Both the position numbers and the translations under genes were made by a program. 64,000 bases of DNA from Thalassospira marina (GTDB lineage Bacteria > Pseudomonadota > Alphaproteobacteria > Rhodospirillales > Thalassospiraceae), in the NCBI RefSeq assembly GCF_002844375.1, contig NZ_CP024199.1, positions 4,380,001 to 4,444,000 on the forward strand. The letters run 5' to 3'. The notes under the pieces were generated by a model that ran no database searches, was not told the origin of the DNA, and saw only the letters and a list, made by a program, of their open reading frames with translations. Shown here piece by piece: positions 53,842 to 62,699 of the stretch (the first letter of the stretch is position 1; each line of letters starts with the position of its first letter).

Positions 53842-54082
53842 AAAGGCTGCTCCTTTTTCTCTCTCTCGCCATGCGGTCCAGCAGTGCCAAATGGCACCTG
53901 CTGCCGCCCGATGTCCCCCACGTTTTCCCTGATTGAACACCCGATTGCAAGCAGCAGCTTCGGGAATTGTACTTTTGACTGTGCAGGTTTGTTACAGGAT
54001 GCCGGCTAAGTTATGAAGAATATTGAAAAATTATGAAAATGGTTAATGGCCTGATCTGTAAAGTCATATTGACGCAATCGCG

Positions 54083-54107
54083 CCATCGCCGCATCTTGCG
54101 GCGATGG
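54083..54107 (+). promoter_or_regulatory. Hairpin enclosing the cobD start codon
   Basis: CCATCGCCGC (54083-54092) and GCGGCGATGG (54098-54107) are perfect complements with a five-base loop; the cobD ATG (54104-54106) lies in the 3' arm. No Shine-Dalgarno is evident. Translation may depend on melting this stem. Confidence 0.5.
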
Positions 54108-55120
54108 AACAGGCATTTTTCGATTTTTTTGTCCCGATACCGGGCATTTATGGCTTTGGCGTTGCTGTCATCATTTTGGGTTTGGCCCTTGATGCGGCAG
54201 TGGGGGATATGCCGTGGCTGTTTTCACGCATTGCCCATCCTGTTGTCTGGATTGGTCGGCTGATTTCATTTTTTGAAAAACGCTTGAACCGCGTTGATCG
54301 CAGCGATGGCGACCGCCTGCTGCGTGGTGCGTTAACCGTGCTGATCGTGCTTTTGGTTGCCGGTACTGTGGGTGGGCTTGTTCAGTTCTGGGCCATGAAG
54401 GCCCCGTCGGGCATTGCCGCCGAGATTTTCCTGCTCGGTGTGCTGATCGCGCAAAAGGGGCTGTATCAGCATGTGCAGATCGTTGCTGATCGTCTGGAGC
54501 ACGATGGCCTTGCCGCAGGGCGCAGTGCCGTTTCCATGATTGTCGGGCGGGACCCGGCCAGTCTGGATCACGCCGGGGTCAGCCGGGCGGCGATTGAAAG
54601 CTGTTCTGAGAATTTTTCCGACGGGGTTGTTGCCCCGCTTTTCTGGTTTGCGCTGGGCGGGCCGATTGGCCTGTGCCTATATAAGGCGATCAATACCCTT
54701 GATTCCATGATTGGCCATCGCAACCGGCGTTATCTTTATTTCGGGCGGTTTGCCGCGCGGCTGGATGATGTTGCCAATTTTATTCCTGCCCGTTTGGCTG
54801 GGGGGCTGGTATGCCTGGCGGTGTTGATATCGCTGGGCTTTGCTGCCGGGCGCCGGGCATGGGCAACTATGTGGCGCGATGCGCGCAAACATAAATCGCC
54901 CAATGCTGGCTGGCAGGAGGCGGCAATGGCAGGCGGGCTGGATTTGTCCCTGGCCGGGCCGCGCCAATATGGCAGCGAAATTGTCCAGGACCCGTATATT
55001 GGGGATGGTCGGCGTGATGCGACACCCGATGATATCCGGGCGGCTTTGCGGGTTTTTGTGCTGGCCTGTATTTTAAACGGGCTGTGGCCAGTCGTGATCT
55101 GGATGGCCCTGAACCATTAA
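54104..55120 (+). CDS. cobD: Adenosylcobinamide-phosphate synthase CobD/CbiB
   Basis: Membrane enzyme that attaches aminopropanol (phosphate) to adenosylcobyric acid; 338 residues with several hydrophobic helices. GLALDAAVGDMPWLFSRIAH is the standard start pattern, IVGRDPASLDHAGVSRAAIE and SCSENFSDGVVAPLFWFALG are the conserved loops, and LAGPRQYGSEIVQDPYIGDG ends it. Divergent from the cbiX operon, 262 bases apart. Confidence 0.95.
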   Translation: MEQAFFDFFVPIPGIYGFGVAVIILGLALDAAVGDMPWLFSRIAHPVVWIGRLISFFEKRLNRVDRSDGDRLLRGALTVLIVLLVAGTVGGLVQFWAMKAPSGIAAEIFLLGVLIAQKGLYQHVQIVADRLEHDGLAAGRSAVSMIVGRDPASLDHAGVSRAAIESCSENFSDGVVAPLFWFALGGPIGLCLYKAINTLDSMIGHRNRRYLYFGRFAARLDDVANFIPARLAGGLVCLAVLISLGFAAGRRAWATMWRDARKHKSPNAGWQEAAMAGGLDLSLAGPRQYGSEIVQDPYIGDGRRDATPDDIRAALRVFVLACILNGLWPVVIWMALNH

Positions 55121-55147
55121 ACCCAAGCACATTGGGACGCCGTTGTG

Positions 55148-55780
55148 ATGAAACCCGGTTTACATGACATTGTGATCAGCCCTGAAAATGCGGCAATCGA
55201 CAGTGATGCCCGCACTTTCGTTTCGCTGGTCTGTCAGAACCCCCATGTTCAGGCGATTTTAAGCCGCATGGCGCATTTCGGCCTGCAGGACTGGTGGTTA
55301 ACAGCCGGGTGCCTGGCGCAAACCATCTGGAATATTCAGGCGGGGTACGATCTGGTTGCCCATATCGATGATTACGACCTGTTTTATTTCGATCCCGATA
55401 CGGGATTTGATGCCGAAGACCGCGTGATCAAACAGGTTGCCACCCTGTGTGCTGACATACCGGTGCGCATCGAAACCCGCAACCAGGCGCGGGTGCCGAT
55501 CTGGTATGAACCGAAATTTGGCTTTGCCTATGGGGATGTTCACCGCGCCAGCGACGGGATTGACCGTTTCGCCTATCAGACAACTGCGATTGGCTTACGG
55601 CAGGGCAAAGACGGGGATTTTGCAATCTATGCCCCGTTCGGCCTTGAAAATGTGCTGGCCGGGCATGTGGTGCCCAACCGGGCCTTGCCGGTGGCAGCGG
55701 TTTATCGGCAAAAAACTGAACGCTGGGGTAAAATCTGGCCGCATCTGACCATCCTGCCGTGGCGGGATGACCCGGTTTGA
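55148..55780 (+). CDS. Nucleotidyltransferase family protein (DUF925-like)
   Basis: 210 residues. WWLTAGCLAQTIWNIQAG followed by HIDDYDLFYFD fits the small nucleotidyltransferase-like family (NTP_transf_6) with its G and paired Asp motif. The downstream part (VPIWYEPKFGFAYGDVHRAS, GLENVLAGHVVPN) is conserved in the same family. The substrate is unknown. It starts 27 bases after cobD, perhaps in the same transcript, but no functional link to cobalamin is known. A GTG one codon upstream is an alternative start. Confidence 0.75.
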   Translation: MKPGLHDIVISPENAAIDSDARTFVSLVCQNPHVQAILSRMAHFGLQDWWLTAGCLAQTIWNIQAGYDLVAHIDDYDLFYFDPDTGFDAEDRVIKQVATLCADIPVRIETRNQARVPIWYEPKFGFAYGDVHRASDGIDRFAYQTTAIGLRQGKDGDFAIYAPFGLENVLAGHVVPNRALPVAAVYRQKTERWGKIWPHLTILPWRDDPV

Positions 55781-55809
55781 ATTTTGATTTGATATCGAAA
55801 TAACGTCGG

Positions 55810-57282
55810 TTATTCGGGTTTTTTATTCATCCGCGCAATGGTCGAGGTGGTTGAAAAACCATCCGCCAATTGGGCAAGAAACACTTTGCCGCCATATCCC
55901 TGCACGATATCGGCGCCGACCACGGTTTCAATGGTGTAATCCGCACCCTTGACCAGAATATCGGGTTTCAGGGCCGAGATCACATCAATCGGCGTATCTT
56001 CATCGAAAATCACAACGCCGCTAACGGTTTCAAGCGATCCAAGAACGGCTGCACGGGCCGCTTCGGACTGAACCGGGCGGGTTTCGCCCTTCAGCCGTTT
56101 GACCGATGCATCGGAATTAAGGCCGATCACCAGCCGGTCGCATTGCGAACGGGCCTGTTGTAACAGGCTGATATGGCCAGGATGAAGCAAATCAAAACAG
56201 CCATTGGTAAAGCCAACCTTGTATCCCTTGCGTCGCCAGCGTTCGACGCGGTCAACCATGCGATCAAGCTTCATCAGCTTGGCTTCGCCAATCATCAGGT
56301 CATGATGATGCAACAGCGTAATCAATTCGTCGGGGTAAACAACAGCAGTGCCGATTTTACCCACAACAATGCCCGCCGCGACATTGGCAATGCGCGCGGC
56401 ATCGGCAATGTTGCTGCCTGCGGCAATGCTGGCAGCCAGGCAGGCCACCACCGTATCCCCGGCACCCGATACGTCATAAACTTCGCGGGCTTCGGTCGGC
56501 AGGTGGATGGCGTCGCCTTTTGCCGGGACAAGCGTCATGCCATCCTGGCTGCGCGTTAGAAGGACATTTTCAATACCGCAATTATCAATAATGTGCCGGG
56601 CGGCGCGGATGGCATCCTCGTCGTTATTCACCGCAATGCCGGTCGCGGCTTCGGCCTCGGCCCGGTTGGGGGTTACCAGGGTTGCCCCGCGATAACGGCT
56701 GTAATCGTTGCCTTTCGGGTCGACAATCACGGTTTTGCCAGCGGCACGGGCCGCAGCAATCGTCGCGCGGATCAAATGGCTGTCCACCAGCCCCTTGCCG
56801 TAATCGGAAAGGACCACGGCATTGACATCCGGGGTTAGCTGCGCGGCAAGGTCGCCAACATGGGTCAGTGTGGTGTCGGCAGGCGGTGATGTGGTTTCGT
56901 TATCAGACCGCAACAATTGCTGCCCACCAGCGATAAAACGGGTTTTGATGGTGGTGGGGCGATTACGTTCGATCTGGATATAGGGTTCAACCAGCTTGTC
57001 ACCGGCGACATATTCCATCACTTCGCGACCCGGCAGGTCATCTCCCACCATCGACAGGAATTTGACCGAAGCACCCAGTGCCGTGGCATTGCGCACCACA
57101 TTGCCCGCCCCGCCCAGCATCGCACTTTCACGCTGTACGCGAATAACGGGAATGGGGGCTTCGGGTGAAATGCGTGTGACCGATCCGTAAACAAAGCGAT
57201 CAAGCATGACATCGCCAATGCACAGGATTTTGGCATTTCCCAGGTCTTCAACCAGACGGGCAAGATGGCTTAAATCGGTCAT
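55810..57282 (-). CDS. hldE: Bifunctional heptose-7-phosphate kinase / heptose-1-phosphate adenylyltransferase
   Basis: Two steps of ADP-heptose synthesis for the LPS inner core. The kinase domain (about 1-330, ribokinase fold) has MLGGAGNVVRNATALGA, TTIKTRFIAGGQQLLRSDNE and VYDVSGAGDTVVACLAASIA. The adenylyltransferase domain (about 355-490) has VGFTNGCFDLLHPGHISLLQ and VIGLNSDASVKRLKGETRPV. 490 residues, normal length. The next gene upstream on the strand is gmhA, the first enzyme of the pathway, 133 bases away. Confidence 0.95.
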   Translation of the reverse strand: MTDLSHLARLVEDLGNAKILCIGDVMLDRFVYGSVTRISPEAPIPVIRVQRESAMLGGAGNVVRNATALGASVKFLSMVGDDLPGREVMEYVAGDKLVEPYIQIERNRPTTIKTRFIAGGQQLLRSDNETTSPPADTTLTHVGDLAAQLTPDVNAVVLSDYGKGLVDSHLIRATIAAARAAGKTVIVDPKGNDYSRYRGATLVTPNRAEAEAATGIAVNNDEDAIRAARHIIDNCGIENVLLTRSQDGMTLVPAKGDAIHLPTEAREVYDVSGAGDTVVACLAASIAAGSNIADAARIANVAAGIVVGKIGTAVVYPDELITLLHHHDLMIGEAKLMKLDRMVDRVERWRRKGYKVGFTNGCFDLLHPGHISLLQQARSQCDRLVIGLNSDASVKRLKGETRPVQSEAARAAVLGSLETVSGVVIFDEDTPIDVISALKPDILVKGADYTIETVVGADIVQGYGGKVFLAQLADGFSTTSTIARMNKKPE

Positions 57283-57415
57283 GAACGCTACTTTCGGTAT
57301 CGGTTATCGCAAGCAATAGGCAGGTTGATGGCAAAATTTGGCAGGCAGCACAGGCGATTAATGGCTGCGCGCCAGCCCCGCCAGAAAGGCAGGGGCAAGC
57401 AGCGCAGGCCAGGTA

Positions 57416-57997
57416 TCAATCGCGCAGGCCAAGCCGGTATTCCAGCATACCGACCAGCATTTGGCCCAGCATGATATGCATTTCCTGAATGCGCGCCGTC
57501 GTCTGGCTGGGAACGATCATGACCGGGTCACAAAGTGCTGCCATATCGCCGCCCGAACGACCGGTCCAGCCGGTAGCAATCAGCCCCATTTCGCTGGCCT
57601 TTTGCAGGGCAAGATTGACGTTTTTGCTGTTTCCCGATGTGGAAATGCCAATGGCAATGTCGCCGGGTTTGCCAAGGGCTTCGACCTGGCGTTCAAACAG
57701 ATGATCAAACCCGAAATCATTGCCAATCGCGGTCAGCGCCGAGCTGTCGGTGGTCAGCGCGATGGCTGGCAGGGCGCGACGGTTATGAACATAGCGGACG
57801 GTAAATTCGGTTGCGATATGCTGGGCATCCCCGGCAGAGCCGCCATTGCCGAAAAACAGCAGTTTGTTACCGGCATTCAGCGCATTTTCACACAGGTCAA
57901 CCAGCTTGATAAACGGCGCGCGCGTGGCTTCGCGCGTTTTGTTGACCAGATCGAAATGCTCGTCAAATTCGGCATCAAAAAAGGTGTTAATGTCCAT
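57416..57997 (-). CDS. gmhA: Sedoheptulose-7-phosphate isomerase
   Basis: SIS-domain isomerase, 193 residues, converting sedoheptulose-7-phosphate to heptose-7-phosphate. LLFFGNGGSAGDAQHIATEF, IALTTDSSALTAIGNDFGFD and AIGISTSGNSKNVNLALQKA are the GmhA signatures. Adjacent to hldE on the same strand, so the two probably form a small heptose operon; gmhB and hldD are not in the window. Confidence 0.93.
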   Translation of the reverse strand: MDINTFFDAEFDEHFDLVNKTREATRAPFIKLVDLCENALNAGNKLLFFGNGGSAGDAQHIATEFTVRYVHNRRALPAIALTTDSSALTAIGNDFGFDHLFERQVEALGKPGDIAIGISTSGNSKNVNLALQKASEMGLIATGWTGRSGGDMAALCDPVMIVPSQTTARIQEMHIMLGQMLVGMLEYRLGLRD

Positions 57998-58390
57998 TTT
58001 CGGCTCATATCTTGAAATTGTCAGGTGGCAGCCAGGTTGCGTGCGCAGGTCACGGCGTCATCATGTCCATTGCGGTTATTTCTGCCATATGGCCCCGCTT
58101 TTAGCCGGTTTGGCCCCATGACAGACCATGAAATTTGGCATGGCCGGTTATCAGGATGCGCTGGCATCGCCATATGTCAGACCTTAACCGTGGTCAAAGG
58201 ATCATGATCGCGGCGAAACTAGCACTTTGGTTTCACTGTGGCTATTGCTTATCGGGCCATCACATGCGGAAGATTTTAAGAAATTATTCGACAATTTTCA
58301 GGGGTCGGATACATATGCTGTTAAGGATAACACTTTATATTGTTTCGGAATCCGTGTTTTCGGATCGAATGTGCAAACAACCGGGTAAAC
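57998..58390. other. Divergent intergenic region gmhA / EAL-like gene
   Basis: 393 bases that should hold promoters for gmhA-hldE (minus) and the EAL-like gene (plus). Short frames here show no family motif. No riboswitch or repeat recognised. Confidence 0.5.
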
Positions 58391-59626
58391 ATGTCTGATA
58401 ATTCACTGCCCTCACCCGAGGCGTTTCTGGTTGATTATGTCCGGCGTCTGGAACGCCGGCGACAGGGCGTGGGTGCCGTGCATGTGCATATTTCGAAATT
58501 GCAGAACTATAATCGCCGTGAACACCATATCCGCACCTGCCTGACCGCGTTCGAGGAACTGGTGCCGGTGGTAACAGGCCGCCTGTTTTTTCTGACCAAT
58601 CAGGACATCATTTTCATCTATGAACAGAAGTACCTTGATGAGGTCAATGCGGCTATTTTCCGCCTGAAATTCCTGTTCAATGATGACCCGCTGCTGGCCG
58701 ATGGTGTTGACCCCGATGGCATGCCAGCCAGCTTTACCGACTTTTTTGATGTCGATAAGGAATACAAGGACTTCCTGCATCTGACCCAGCGCCTGGTGCG
58801 CAGCAATGCCGGCCGTGAAAAGGCCGTAAGCCAGGCAGCCCAGCGCCATAACGATGCCCCGGACCAGAACCAGGATGGCGCCCCCCTAACACCAAAAATT
58901 CTCGGTCGGATTGACGAGGCCCTGCGCCGTGCGGATCTGTCGAACCTGATGCGCCGTCAGGCGATTTGTGCCGTGGTTGGCGGGGCGCAGCCAACGCCGG
59001 TTTTTCATGAACTGTTTATTTCGATCCGCGATTTGCAGCACACCCTGCTGCCCGACATCAATGTGACGTCCAATCGCTGGCTGTTTCAGCATCTGACCGA
59101 AATTCTCGACCGTCGTATGCTGGCTTTGCTGTCGCGGACCAACGACACCAGCGTTTCGGGGTCGGTCAGTATCAATCTGAATGTATCAACCCTGCTATCG
59201 CCGGATTTCCTGACCTTTGACAGCAATGTCAAAGCCGGGCAGCGCGGGACGATTGTGCTGGAACTGCAAAAGATCGATATTTTTGCCGATCTGGGCGCGT
59301 TCTTTTTTGCCCGCGATTTTTGCCGGGATCGCGGTTATCGCATCAGCATCGATGGCATCAGTCACCTGTCGCTTCCCTATATCAACCGCAACAAGCTGGG
59401 CGTTGATACGATCAAAATGATGTGGTCGCCGGAAATGAAGGACCTGCCGGAAGAAAAGGTGAATGAAATTCGCGAGGCGATTAATGCCGCGGGCGATACC
59501 CGCGTGATCATGTGCCGCTGCGATGACCAGAACGCCATTGATTTTGGCCATTCCGTCAATATCACCATGTTCCAGGGGCGTTATGTCGAACAGCTTTTAA
59601 ACGAATATGCCCGGGCGAAAAAATAA
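58391..59626 (+). CDS. Degenerate EAL-domain-like protein
   Basis: 411 residues, no signal peptide. The first 190 residues are unassigned (with DVDKEYKDFLHLTQRLVRSN) and include an Asn/Gln/Asp-rich linker. The C-terminal 230 resemble a cyclic-di-GMP phosphodiesterase fold: GTIVLELQKIDIFADLGAFF, then GYRISIDGISHLSLPYINRN and GVDTIKMMW, ending ITMFQGRYVEQLLNEYAR like the FQGY-type EAL end. The metal-binding EAL glutamate motif and DDFG are not intact, so it is probably a catalytically dead sensor or adaptor. I start at ATG 58391; the frame reaches back to 58340. Followed by a terminator. Confidence 0.65.
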   Translation: MSDNSLPSPEAFLVDYVRRLERRRQGVGAVHVHISKLQNYNRREHHIRTCLTAFEELVPVVTGRLFFLTNQDIIFIYEQKYLDEVNAAIFRLKFLFNDDPLLADGVDPDGMPASFTDFFDVDKEYKDFLHLTQRLVRSNAGREKAVSQAAQRHNDAPDQNQDGAPLTPKILGRIDEALRRADLSNLMRRQAICAVVGGAQPTPVFHELFISIRDLQHTLLPDINVTSNRWLFQHLTEILDRRMLALLSRTNDTSVSGSVSINLNVSTLLSPDFLTFDSNVKAGQRGTIVLELQKIDIFADLGAFFFARDFCRDRGYRISIDGISHLSLPYINRNKLGVDTIKMMWSPEMKDLPEEKVNEIREAINAAGDTRVIMCRCDDQNAIDFGHSVNITMFQGRYVEQLLNEYARAKK

Positions 59627-59670
59627 CAGCTGACCGGCCGGGGCAGGGATATTCTGCCAATATCAGATTA

Positions 59671-59707
59671 AAAAACACCGCCAGATCCGATCTGACGGTG
59701 TTTTTGT
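59671..59707 (+). terminator. Rho-independent terminator after EAL-like gene
   Basis: AAACACCGCCAGAT and ATCTGACGGTGTTT pair with one mismatch and a short loop, followed by TTGTTT. On the minus strand it also faces the cobT 3' end, so it may serve both genes. Confidence 0.85.
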
Positions 59708-59753
59708 TTATAACGGCCGGATGCGGCCGGATATGGCCACGGAAGGCCTGATA

Positions 59754-60788
59754 TCAGTTTTCGTCGCGATTGCTGACATGGGCTGTTTCAAACGTTGCCA
59801 TACCGTTATGACAATCAGCCGCGGCGCGCAGCAAAGGCAGCGTCAAGGCAGCACCAGACCCTTCGCCAAGGCGCATATTGAATTCCAGAAGTGGCTTTTT
59901 ACCCAGTTTTTCCACCAGGTTGCGATGGCCCGGTTCAACTGACAAATGGCCGACCAGGCAATGATCAAGCGCATCCTGGCGGATATTGTAAAGCACGGCA
60001 GCCGCCGCACAGGAAACATAACCATCCAGCACGACCGGCACGCGCTGCAGGCGTGCCGCAAGGATGGCACCGGCCATGGCGGCAATTTCACGCCCGCCAA
60101 CACAGCGCAGCACTTCCAGCCCGTCGCGCATCTGGTTGCGATGTAAAATCACTGCATCACCTACCACGTGGGTTTTGCGCGCAAGGGTGCTGTCATCAAT
60201 GCCGGTTCCACGGCCGGTCCAGTCTTCCGGGGCGCCACCAAACAGGGCGTGGGAAATGGCCGCCGCAGCCGTGGTATTGCCAATGCCCATTTCACCGGGC
60301 ACAAAAACATCCAGTCCGGTTTCAACCGCGCTCATGCCAAAGGCCATGGCTTCGGCGCAGTCTTCATCCAGCATGGCGGCTTCGCGGCTGAAATCATTGG
60401 TGGGAATTTCAAGGGCAACTTCCATCACCCGCAATTCGGCGTCAACGGCCTTGCAAATCTGGTTGATGGCGGCACCGCCATTAATGAAATTTTCCACCAT
60501 TTGCTGGTTCACACTGGCGGGGAAGGCCGAAACGCCCTGTTCGCAAACACCGTGGCTGCCCGCAAAAATGGTTACGCGCGGGCGGTTGGCGCGTGGCCGG
60601 GCATTACCCTGCCAGCTTGCCAGCCACAGGCTGATTTCCTCAAGCCGGCCCAGCGACCCTTCCGGTTTGGTCAATTGGGGTTCCCGGGCGATAACGGCGT
60701 CGCGCGCGGCCTCGTCGGCGGCGGGCAGGTCGGCCATCAGGGCACGGATATCGTCCAGATTTTGCGGCGGGTGTTTGGGATCGAACAT
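59754..60788 (-). CDS. cobT: Nicotinate-nucleotide-dimethylbenzimidazole phosphoribosyltransferase
   Basis: Activates dimethylbenzimidazole for the lower ligand of cobalamin. 344 residues: PEGSLGRLEEISLWLASWQG, IFAGSHGVCEQGVSAFPASV, GEMGIGNTTAAAAISHALFG and the catalytic Glu in LGEGSGAALTLPLLRAA. I start at ATG 60788, with GGAGA upstream; the frame extends over 100 codons back through the cobS promoter and gene start, which is an artefact. Divergent from cobS with a 113-base gap. Confidence 0.95.
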   Translation of the reverse strand: MFDPKHPPQNLDDIRALMADLPAADEAARDAVIAREPQLTKPEGSLGRLEEISLWLASWQGNARPRANRPRVTIFAGSHGVCEQGVSAFPASVNQQMVENFINGGAAINQICKAVDAELRVMEVALEIPTNDFSREAAMLDEDCAEAMAFGMSAVETGLDVFVPGEMGIGNTTAAAAISHALFGGAPEDWTGRGTGIDDSTLARKTHVVGDAVILHRNQMRDGLEVLRCVGGREIAAMAGAILAARLQRVPVVLDGYVSCAAAAVLYNIRQDALDHCLVGHLSVEPGHRNLVEKLGKKPLLEFNMRLGEGSGAALTLPLLRAAADCHNGMATFETAHVSNRDEN

Positions 60789-60901
60789 GAAAAAAAGTCT
60801 CCGGGCGGCAGGAAGCGCCAATGGTGGGCAATGGTGCTTGGCTTTGTTGCGCACCATGATTAGTCTTCCCCCAGCGAAATTGCCAGTTTGAAAATCGGAA
60901 A

Positions 60902-61882
60902 ATGCCGGTGTCCCCAGATCAGCCCCTATCCCCCCATTCTGCCCGCGATGGCAAAAAAGCCAGCGCGAAGGCAACACCATCCCCTGCTGATCGCGCAGAT
61001 GCACAGGAAGGTGACGTTGGGGACGCGTCGGGGGTTGATCATGATCTGGGGGGCGATGAACCGGCGGAAAGGCCTGTGAATACGGGTGCTGCCGGGCATG
61101 ATGCAAATGGGCCTGCTGAATGGATTGTCGCCGATTTTGGCCGTGCCCTGATGTTGCTTTCGCGTATTCCCTGGCCCGCCCGGCTTGATTTTCAATCTGG
61201 CCTTATTGCCCGGTCTGTCTGGTGTTGGCCGCTGGTTGGGGTGTTTTTGGCCGGTATTGCGGTTTTACCGGCACAGGCCCTGTTGTGGTTAACCGGCAAT
61301 GCCGGGCTGGCGGCGGTTTTTGCCTTGCTGGCAATGGTCGGCCTGACCGGTGCCCTGCATGAAGATGGCCTTGCCGATTGCGGGGATGGTTTTGGTGGCG
61401 GGGCCACGCGCGAACGCAAACTTGAAATCATGCGTGACAGCCGGATTGGCAGTTACGGCGTTGTTGCCCTGATCCTTGCCTTTGCCGCGCGGTTTTTTGT
61501 GCTGGAACAGGCGATTGAACAGGGTGTGTTCATGATGGTCATGATCGTTACTGCCATGTTTTCGCGCCTTGCCATGCCCGCCATGATGGCCATCTTGCCC
61601 CCTGCCCGGCCCGATGGTTTGGGGCGTGGTGCGGGGCGGCCCGGCCTTGTGCCCTTGATGGTGGCATTATTGTTTACTGTTATCATCACCATGCTGGTGG
61701 CAGGCCCGGTTTTGATGCTGGGCGCATTGCTCGCCATGGGGTTGGCCTGCGGGGTGGTTGGGCTGGTTGCATATTGGCAAATTGGCGGGCAAAGTGGCGA
61801 TGTTCTGGGGTGTAGCCAGATCGTGGCTGAAATTTTCGTTGCGATATCGTTATTGTCATTGCTGGCAAAGGGCCTGGTATGA
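60902..61882 (+). CDS. cobS: Adenosylcobinamide-GDP ribazoletransferase (cobalamin synthase)
   Basis: Membrane enzyme (CobS/CobV) that joins adenosylcobinamide-GDP with alpha-ribazole. The core begins near residue 79 (GRALMLLSRIPWPA) and carries GALHEDGLADCGDGFGGG, the conserved metal-binding DGLAD motif, and RIGSYGVVAL. The first 75 residues are hydrophilic, Asp/Gly/Ala-rich and not part of the family. The gene overlaps cobC by four bases. Confidence 0.94.
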   Translation: MPVSPDQPLSPHSARDGKKASAKATPSPADRADAQEGDVGDASGVDHDLGGDEPAERPVNTGAAGHDANGPAEWIVADFGRALMLLSRIPWPARLDFQSGLIARSVWCWPLVGVFLAGIAVLPAQALLWLTGNAGLAAVFALLAMVGLTGALHEDGLADCGDGFGGGATRERKLEIMRDSRIGSYGVVALILAFAARFFVLEQAIEQGVFMMVMIVTAMFSRLAMPAMMAILPPARPDGLGRGAGRPGLVPLMVALLFTVIITMLVAGPVLMLGALLAMGLACGVVGLVAYWQIGGQSGDVLGCSQIVAEIFVAISLLSLLAKGLV

Positions 61883-62529
61883 GCAGCTTTGCCATTACCC
61901 GCTGGTGGTTGATCCGCCATGCCCCGGTGGAAAACCCGGCAGGTGTGATTTATGGCGCGACCGACCTTAAGGCGGTTTTTCATAACCGCCCCGCACTGGA
62001 ATTTTTGGCCGCAACTCTGCCCCGTAACCCGGTTTATATCACCAGCACGCTTTCCAGAAGCATCGATACCCTAAATCAGGTGCAGGATTTGCGTGGTTCA
62101 AAACAATCCGGCGAAGATACGGCGCGGGCAGCTGATGACCCAATTCAGGTGCCCGAATTGGGTGAACAGAATTTCGGTGACTGGGAAGGGCTTCGATGGG
62201 CGGATATCCCGACAGATCAAGCCCGCCAGTTTTGGGATGATTATGCCAATGCCATCCCGCCAAATGGTGAAAGTTTTAACCAGTTGGCAGAGCGGGCGGT
62301 AAAGGCCTTTGGCAGGCTTAACCAGAACCATGTGGGATGCGATATTGTGGCTGTTTTACATGGCGGGACAATACGCGCCATTCTTGCCCAAGTTCTGGGG
62401 CTTAAACCGTCGGCTGCCTTGTCGTTTGATATTTCCCCGCTGGGACTGACGCGCATTGATTACCTTGATGCGCCGGAAAACCCCGGTTGGCGGATTGGCG
62501 GGGTGAATTTGCAGCTTTGCCAGGATTAA
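61879..62529 (+). CDS. cobC: Histidine phosphatase, probable alpha-ribazole phosphatase CobC
   Basis: 216 residues with the phosphoglycerate-mutase-like fold: the nucleophile His in LIRHAPVENPAGVIYG (RHA in place of the more usual RHG), ELGEQNFGDWEGLRWADI and the second His in AVLHGGTIRAILAQVLG. The identity as alpha-ribazole phosphatase comes from the overlap with cobS, which makes the phosphorylated or dephosphorylated cobalamin precursor. Confidence 0.88.
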   Translation: MSSFAITRWWLIRHAPVENPAGVIYGATDLKAVFHNRPALEFLAATLPRNPVYITSTLSRSIDTLNQVQDLRGSKQSGEDTARAADDPIQVPELGEQNFGDWEGLRWADIPTDQARQFWDDYANAIPPNGESFNQLAERAVKAFGRLNQNHVGCDIVAVLHGGTIRAILAQVLGLKPSAALSFDISPLGLTRIDYLDAPENPGWRIGGVNLQLCQD

Positions 62530-62699
62530 CTGGTTTTTCCGGTGCTTCCTGTATAATCGCGTTACGGGCTGACCCGCCGCCGATTTTATATCGATATCGA
62601 ATTGTTGTGGCAGGTTTGTCGCGCATTCAGGCCCGGCCATTGTCGCTTTGGTAAACAATGGCCGGTTGGGCCTGTGAAACATGCGGTGATTGTAAACAA

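Noticed and set aside
53842..54103. Possible cobalamin riboswitch before cbiX
   Set aside because: Both strands read; no B12 box (AGCCAGGAGACCTGC-like) or CTGCCCCCGCAACTGTA core is present. Only a short hairpin at 53879-53902 was seen.
59754..61106. Long form of cobT starting at 61106
   Set aside because: The extra N-terminal part is antisense to cobS; family proteins start at the ATG at 60788, which has a GGAGA site.
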